The notes under the pieces are model-generated. The model made no database searches, was not told the origin of the DNA, and saw nothing but the letters and a program-made list of their open reading frames with translations. A DNA stretch of 64,000 bases from Intestinibaculum porci (GTDB taxonomy: Bacteria > Bacillota_I > Bacilli_A > Erysipelotrichales > Coprobacillaceae): positions 992,001-1,056,000 of the forward strand of contig NZ_AP019309.1 in NCBI RefSeq assembly GCF_003925875.1. Reading direction: 5' to 3'. Positions 61,649 through 64,000 of the stretch are shown here, piece after piece. The translations under genes and the position numbers were made by a program. How positions within the stretch are numbered: position 1 is the stretch's first letter; each line of letters opens with the position of its first letter.

Positions 61649-61989
61649 TTATGGTATTGGTTGGTCTTTATTTAGTGAGAACCTCACATCAGCTGATCAC
61701 TTTCCATAATCTTAAAGCTTTTTATAAAGAAAAACAGTACGCCCATATTCCCGTGAAAAACCGTGATCATTATGCCGAAGGCATCGGCCAGGCTTTGGGC
61801 ATCATCGGGGCTGTTCTGATTGTCAGTAGTATTCTCTATTTTACGGAAGCACAGGTCTTTCATAATACGGTGATGTTCTGGGCTGTACAGATTTTTTTCT
61901 TTGCAGGTTTGATTGTCGGTTTTGCGAAAATCTATAAAACCAATAAGACCTATGAAGATCCTGATTTTAATAAGATAAAGAAAAAGTAG
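61627..61989 (+). CDS. Membrane protein, unknown function
   Basis: A 120-residue protein with hydrophobic segments at about 4-18, 53-70 and 80-103 and a basic tail (DFNKIKKK). No family recognised; the charged central loop (KNRDHYAEGIGQALG) is probably cytosolic. It is translationally coupled to miaA, with AGAAGGAGA before the ATG, so it is real and part of the mutSL-miaA transcript. Confidence 0.75.
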   Translation: MDSFVDLIMVLVGLYLVRTSHQLITFHNLKAFYKEKQYAHIPVKNRDHYAEGIGQALGIIGAVLIVSSILYFTEAQVFHNTVMFWAVQIFFFAGLIVGFAKIYKTNKTYEDPDFNKIKKK

Positions 61990-62013
61990 CCACGCTTCAT
62001 GGCTGCTTTTAAA
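61986..62013 (+). terminator. Weak intrinsic terminator after the mutSL-miaA operon
   Basis: A 7-bp stem GTAGCCA / TGGCTGC with one G-T pair and a TTTT tail. Confidence 0.65.
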
Positions 62014-62039
62014 ATAGGCTGATAAAATGCATCACAAAA

Positions 62040-63311
62040 TCATTTTTTCTTGCGTCGCTTCAGCTCTTTGAGATTATTGGTACGGCCGTGTTTGAGAATG
62101 CGCTGATAGTTATCTGTTAAAGCTTTTTCATAACGGGAAGAAAGCCAGGGAATATAGAACTGTTCATGGGCGACTTCATCTGGTAAGTACTGGATGTATT
62201 CCCAAAGATCATGACGTTCATAATCATATTTTTCATCTTCTTCTAAGCCGACAGGCGTTAATGCTAAATAACGCGGAGCACGATGCGGTTTAGCGCGGAC
62301 GCTCGCTAAAGCATTATCAATCGCTTGTTCAGAGCTTTTAGATTTAGGAGATAAAGCGAGATCGATAATAACACTCGCTAAAGGAATGCGGGCTTCTGGG
62401 AAACCGATCGTTTTGGCAGCCTGAAAGGCCATGACGGTACGCATGCAGGCATTCGGATTGGCTAAACCGATATCTTCATACGCGCAGGTAATAACGCGTC
62501 TTTCTAAAGATTCGATATCGCCGGCGTCGATCAGCTTCGCAAAGTAATAGAGAGCACCATTGACATCACTGCCGCGAATGGATTTCTGTAAACCAGAGAG
62601 GGTATCATAATAGTTATCCTCATCTTTATCAAAGCGGACATTGGCCTGCGGCATCGCTCTTTCGAGATCATCCATTGTCAGATGGTCATCTTCACTGACA
62701 ATCGATGTTAATTCTAATGTGTTATAGGCATAGCGGATATCACCCGCTGATAGCGATGCAATCTTTTCATAGACATCTTCATCGATCTTATAGGCATTAT
62801 TGAATCCTTTTTCACTGCCAGCTGCAATCTTTAAACCAGTGATCACATCCTCTTTGGAAAGGGGATTGACCTGTAAAATCTCGCAGCGGGAACGAATCGC
62901 AGGATTGATGGAATGATAAGGATTAGCGGTGGTACAGCCAGCCACTGTTAATAAGCCGCTTTCAATATGAGGCAGTAAATGATCCTGTTTATCTTTATTC
63001 ATCCGATGGACTTCATCGATGATGACAAAGAGGCCATCACTGAGTTTCGCTTCGGCAATGATCATATCCATTTCCTTCTTATTACCGGTAGACGCATTGA
63101 AAATGCGATAAGGAATACCTAAATCATGGGCTAGGGCTTTGGCCATGGTCGTTTTCCCGCAGCCAGGGGGACCATAGAGAATAATCGACATCGGATGACT
63201 TTTTTTGACGAACTGTTTTAAAATGCCATGCTCGCCGACAAGATGCTTTTGACCAAGGATATCATCGAGACTCATCGGTCTCATATTATAGGCTAAAGTT
63301 GTATGTTTCAT
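62040..63311 (-). CDS. rarA: Replication-associated recombination protein RarA (MgsA)
   Basis: A 423-residue AAA+ ATPase related to clamp loaders, acting at stalled forks. N-terminal RPMSLDDILGQKHLVGE, P-loop YGPPGCGKTTMAKALA, Walker B FVIIDEVHRMNKDKQD, sensor 1 AGCTTANPYHSINPAI (usually TTENP; here TTANP) and a C-terminal tetramerisation domain (SIRGSDVNGALYYFAKL, EDIGLANPNA). Minus strand, divergent from dtd. Confidence 0.95.
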   Translation of the reverse strand: MKHTTLAYNMRPMSLDDILGQKHLVGEHGILKQFVKKSHPMSIILYGPPGCGKTTMAKALAHDLGIPYRIFNASTGNKKEMDMIIAEAKLSDGLFVIIDEVHRMNKDKQDHLLPHIESGLLTVAGCTTANPYHSINPAIRSRCEILQVNPLSKEDVITGLKIAAGSEKGFNNAYKIDEDVYEKIASLSAGDIRYAYNTLELTSIVSEDDHLTMDDLERAMPQANVRFDKDEDNYYDTLSGLQKSIRGSDVNGALYYFAKLIDAGDIESLERRVITCAYEDIGLANPNACMRTVMAFQAAKTIGFPEARIPLASVIIDLALSPKSKSSEQAIDNALASVRAKPHRAPRYLALTPVGLEEDEKYDYERHDLWEYIQYLPDEVAHEQFYIPWLSSRYEKALTDNYQRILKHGRTNNLKELKRRKKK

Positions 63312-63330
63312 GAAATTTCACCTCATTTTG

Positions 63331-63349
63331 TGTTATGATGATTATAACA
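63331..63349. promoter_or_regulatory. Overlapping divergent -10 region between rarA and dtd
   Basis: An inverted repeat TGTTAT-N7-ATAACA contains a minus-strand TATAAT (63346-63341) for rarA and a plus-strand TATGAT (63334-63339) for dtd. It could be paired -10 boxes or an operator; the sequence alone does not decide. Confidence 0.5.
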
Positions 63350-63372
63350 TTTTTTTAAAAGTGAGGAAACGT

Positions 63373-63822
63373 ATGAGAATTGTATTACAGCGGGTATCGC
63401 ATGCCAGTGTCACAATTGATGGAAAAGTTCATGGCGCCATTGACCATGGTTATATGCTTTTAGTGGGCTTTAAAGAAGGCGATGATGAGAAGATCTTAAA
63501 ACAGATGGCGGATAAAGTTGTGCATTTAAGGGTCTTTGAAGATGATCAGGAAAAAATGAATTTATCCTTATTAGATGTAAAGGGAGCGATATTATCGATT
63601 TCTCAGTTTACCCTTTATGCCAATTGTCGTAAGGGCCGTCGTCCAAGTTTTATAGAAGCGGCGAAACCAGCGATCTCTTCACCGTTATATGATCGTTTTA
63701 ATGAGATCTTAAGAGAACAGGTACCTGTCGAAACGGGAATCTTTGGCGCTGATATGAAAGTCGCTTTAGTTAATGATGGGCCGGTGACGATCACGTTAGA
63801 TAGTGATGACATCTGCAAATAA
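63373..63822 (+). CDS. dtd: D-aminoacyl-tRNA deacylase
   Basis: A 149-residue DTD-fold enzyme that removes D-amino acids from mischarged tRNA. MRIVLQRVSHASVTIDG at the start, the catalytic SQFTLYA block and NDGPVTITLDS (the N-x-G-P-V-T family motif) at the end are diagnostic. ATG 63373 fits GTGAGGAAAC; a start 63 bases upstream would lie in the rarA promoter. Confidence 0.97.
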   Translation: MRIVLQRVSHASVTIDGKVHGAIDHGYMLLVGFKEGDDEKILKQMADKVVHLRVFEDDQEKMNLSLLDVKGAILSISQFTLYANCRKGRRPSFIEAAKPAISSPLYDRFNEILREQVPVETGIFGADMKVALVNDGPVTITLDSDDICK

Positions 63823-63823
63823 A

Positions 63824-63847
63824 AGACCAGTTTAATACTGGTCGTTT
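63824..63847. terminator. Bidirectional terminator between dtd and a HAD gene
   Basis: Stem GACCAGT / ACTGGTC flanked by A and T tracts lies between convergent genes. Confidence 0.85.
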
Positions 63848-64000
63848 AAAATCTTACGGATTTGTTTGACAACACCTTGCTGCTGATTCGTCCAGGGCAG
63901 GGTTTCACGGGCGATCGCTTTAATGCGCGGATCGGCATTTTTCATGGCGTAGGAATATTTTACGCTGTTAAGCAGTGTGAAATCATTCATCGCATCACCA
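63832..64000 (-). CDS. Cof-type HAD hydrolase, C-terminal part
   Basis: The last 56 codons of a gene that enters from the right window edge on the minus strand. GDAMNDFTLLNSVKYSYAM is motif IV of the Cof/YidA HAD family (G-D-x-x-N-D), followed by KNADPRIKAIA and QQQGVVKQI, where the family usually has A-x-E-x-V-K and D-G-V-A-x-x-I. Cof-type enzymes dephosphorylate sugar phosphates or flavin nucleotides. Stop at 63832-63834, overlapping the terminator. Confidence 0.88.
   Translation of the reverse strand, partial: GDAMNDFTLLNSVKYSYAMKNADPRIKAIARETLPWTNQQQGVVKQIRKILNDQY

Noticed and set aside
1-64000. CRISPR array, tRNA, rRNA, prophage or toxin-antitoxin system
   Set aside because: No regularly spaced repeats, no cloverleaf or rRNA sequence and no phage or toxin-antitoxin gene pairs were recognised on either strand.

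Overview
The window looks like a chromosome segment of a low-to-mid GC Firmicute, probably of the Erysipelotrichia type. RNase P RNA is type B. Gene order repeatedly follows Bacillus blocks: alaS-ireB-ruvX-yrzB-mltG-trmR/trhP-udk-greA; dnaD-nth next to ponA-recU; gpsB-rnpB; rodZ-pncC-recA; rny-ymdB-miaB-ricA; mutS-mutL-miaA. Regulation is of Firmicute type (T-box, glmS ribozyme, TPP riboswitch, Rex). No sporulation genes, tRNAs, rRNAs, CRISPR arrays or prophage were seen. The class assignment is inference.

Layout. 1-1271: one end of an IS1634-family insertion sequence next to a 3' remnant of alaS. 1272-8644: tRNA wobble modification and envelope cluster, in which TrmR and a U32 protein are fused. 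8661-11946: two-component operon with a 50-residue membrane protein and a hydrolase-like protein. 11973-14982 (minus): ABC importer under a T-box. 15055-19803 (minus): TPR/cold-shock-like protein, glmS with its ribozyme, ackA. 19876-20647: TPP riboswitch and thiT. 20715-25779: tight operon for t6A synthesis, rex and asnS. 25854-28662: phosphoesterase plus an N-terminally extended 2-hydroxyacid dehydrogenase. 28711-38042: scpAB, rluB-like, cmk, der, flavodoxin-like pair, HU, zinc peptidase. 38114-43183: dnaD-nth converging on ponA-recU. 43547-46861: gpsB, rnpB, rodZ, pncC, recA. 46864-50048: tetR and a complete IS1634-family element between identical 405-bp direct repeats. 50098-61989: rny, ymdB, miaB, ricA, guaB, mutS, mutL, miaA. 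62040-64000: rarA, dtd and the end of a Cof-type HAD gene.

Most genes are housekeeping: translation fidelity and tRNA modification (TrmR/TrhP, TsaBDE, MiaA, MiaB, Dtd, AsnS), DNA repair and chromosome upkeep (RuvX, RecU, RecA, RarA, MutS/L, Nth, ScpAB, HU), and cell wall and division (MltG, GlmS, PonA, GpsB, RodZ).

The observations most worth following are: (1) the 405-bp direct repeats around the IS at 47524-49643, which leave tetR and rny intact; (2) a MutL whose C-terminal domain lacks recognisable endonuclease motifs; (3) the TrmR-U32 fusion; (4) a T-box with a probable phenylalanine (UUC) specifier in front of a TrpXYZ-like importer; (5) a histidine kinase with an extra C-terminal membrane helix in an unusual operon; (6) an IMP dehydrogenase resembling that of the protozoan Tritrichomonas.
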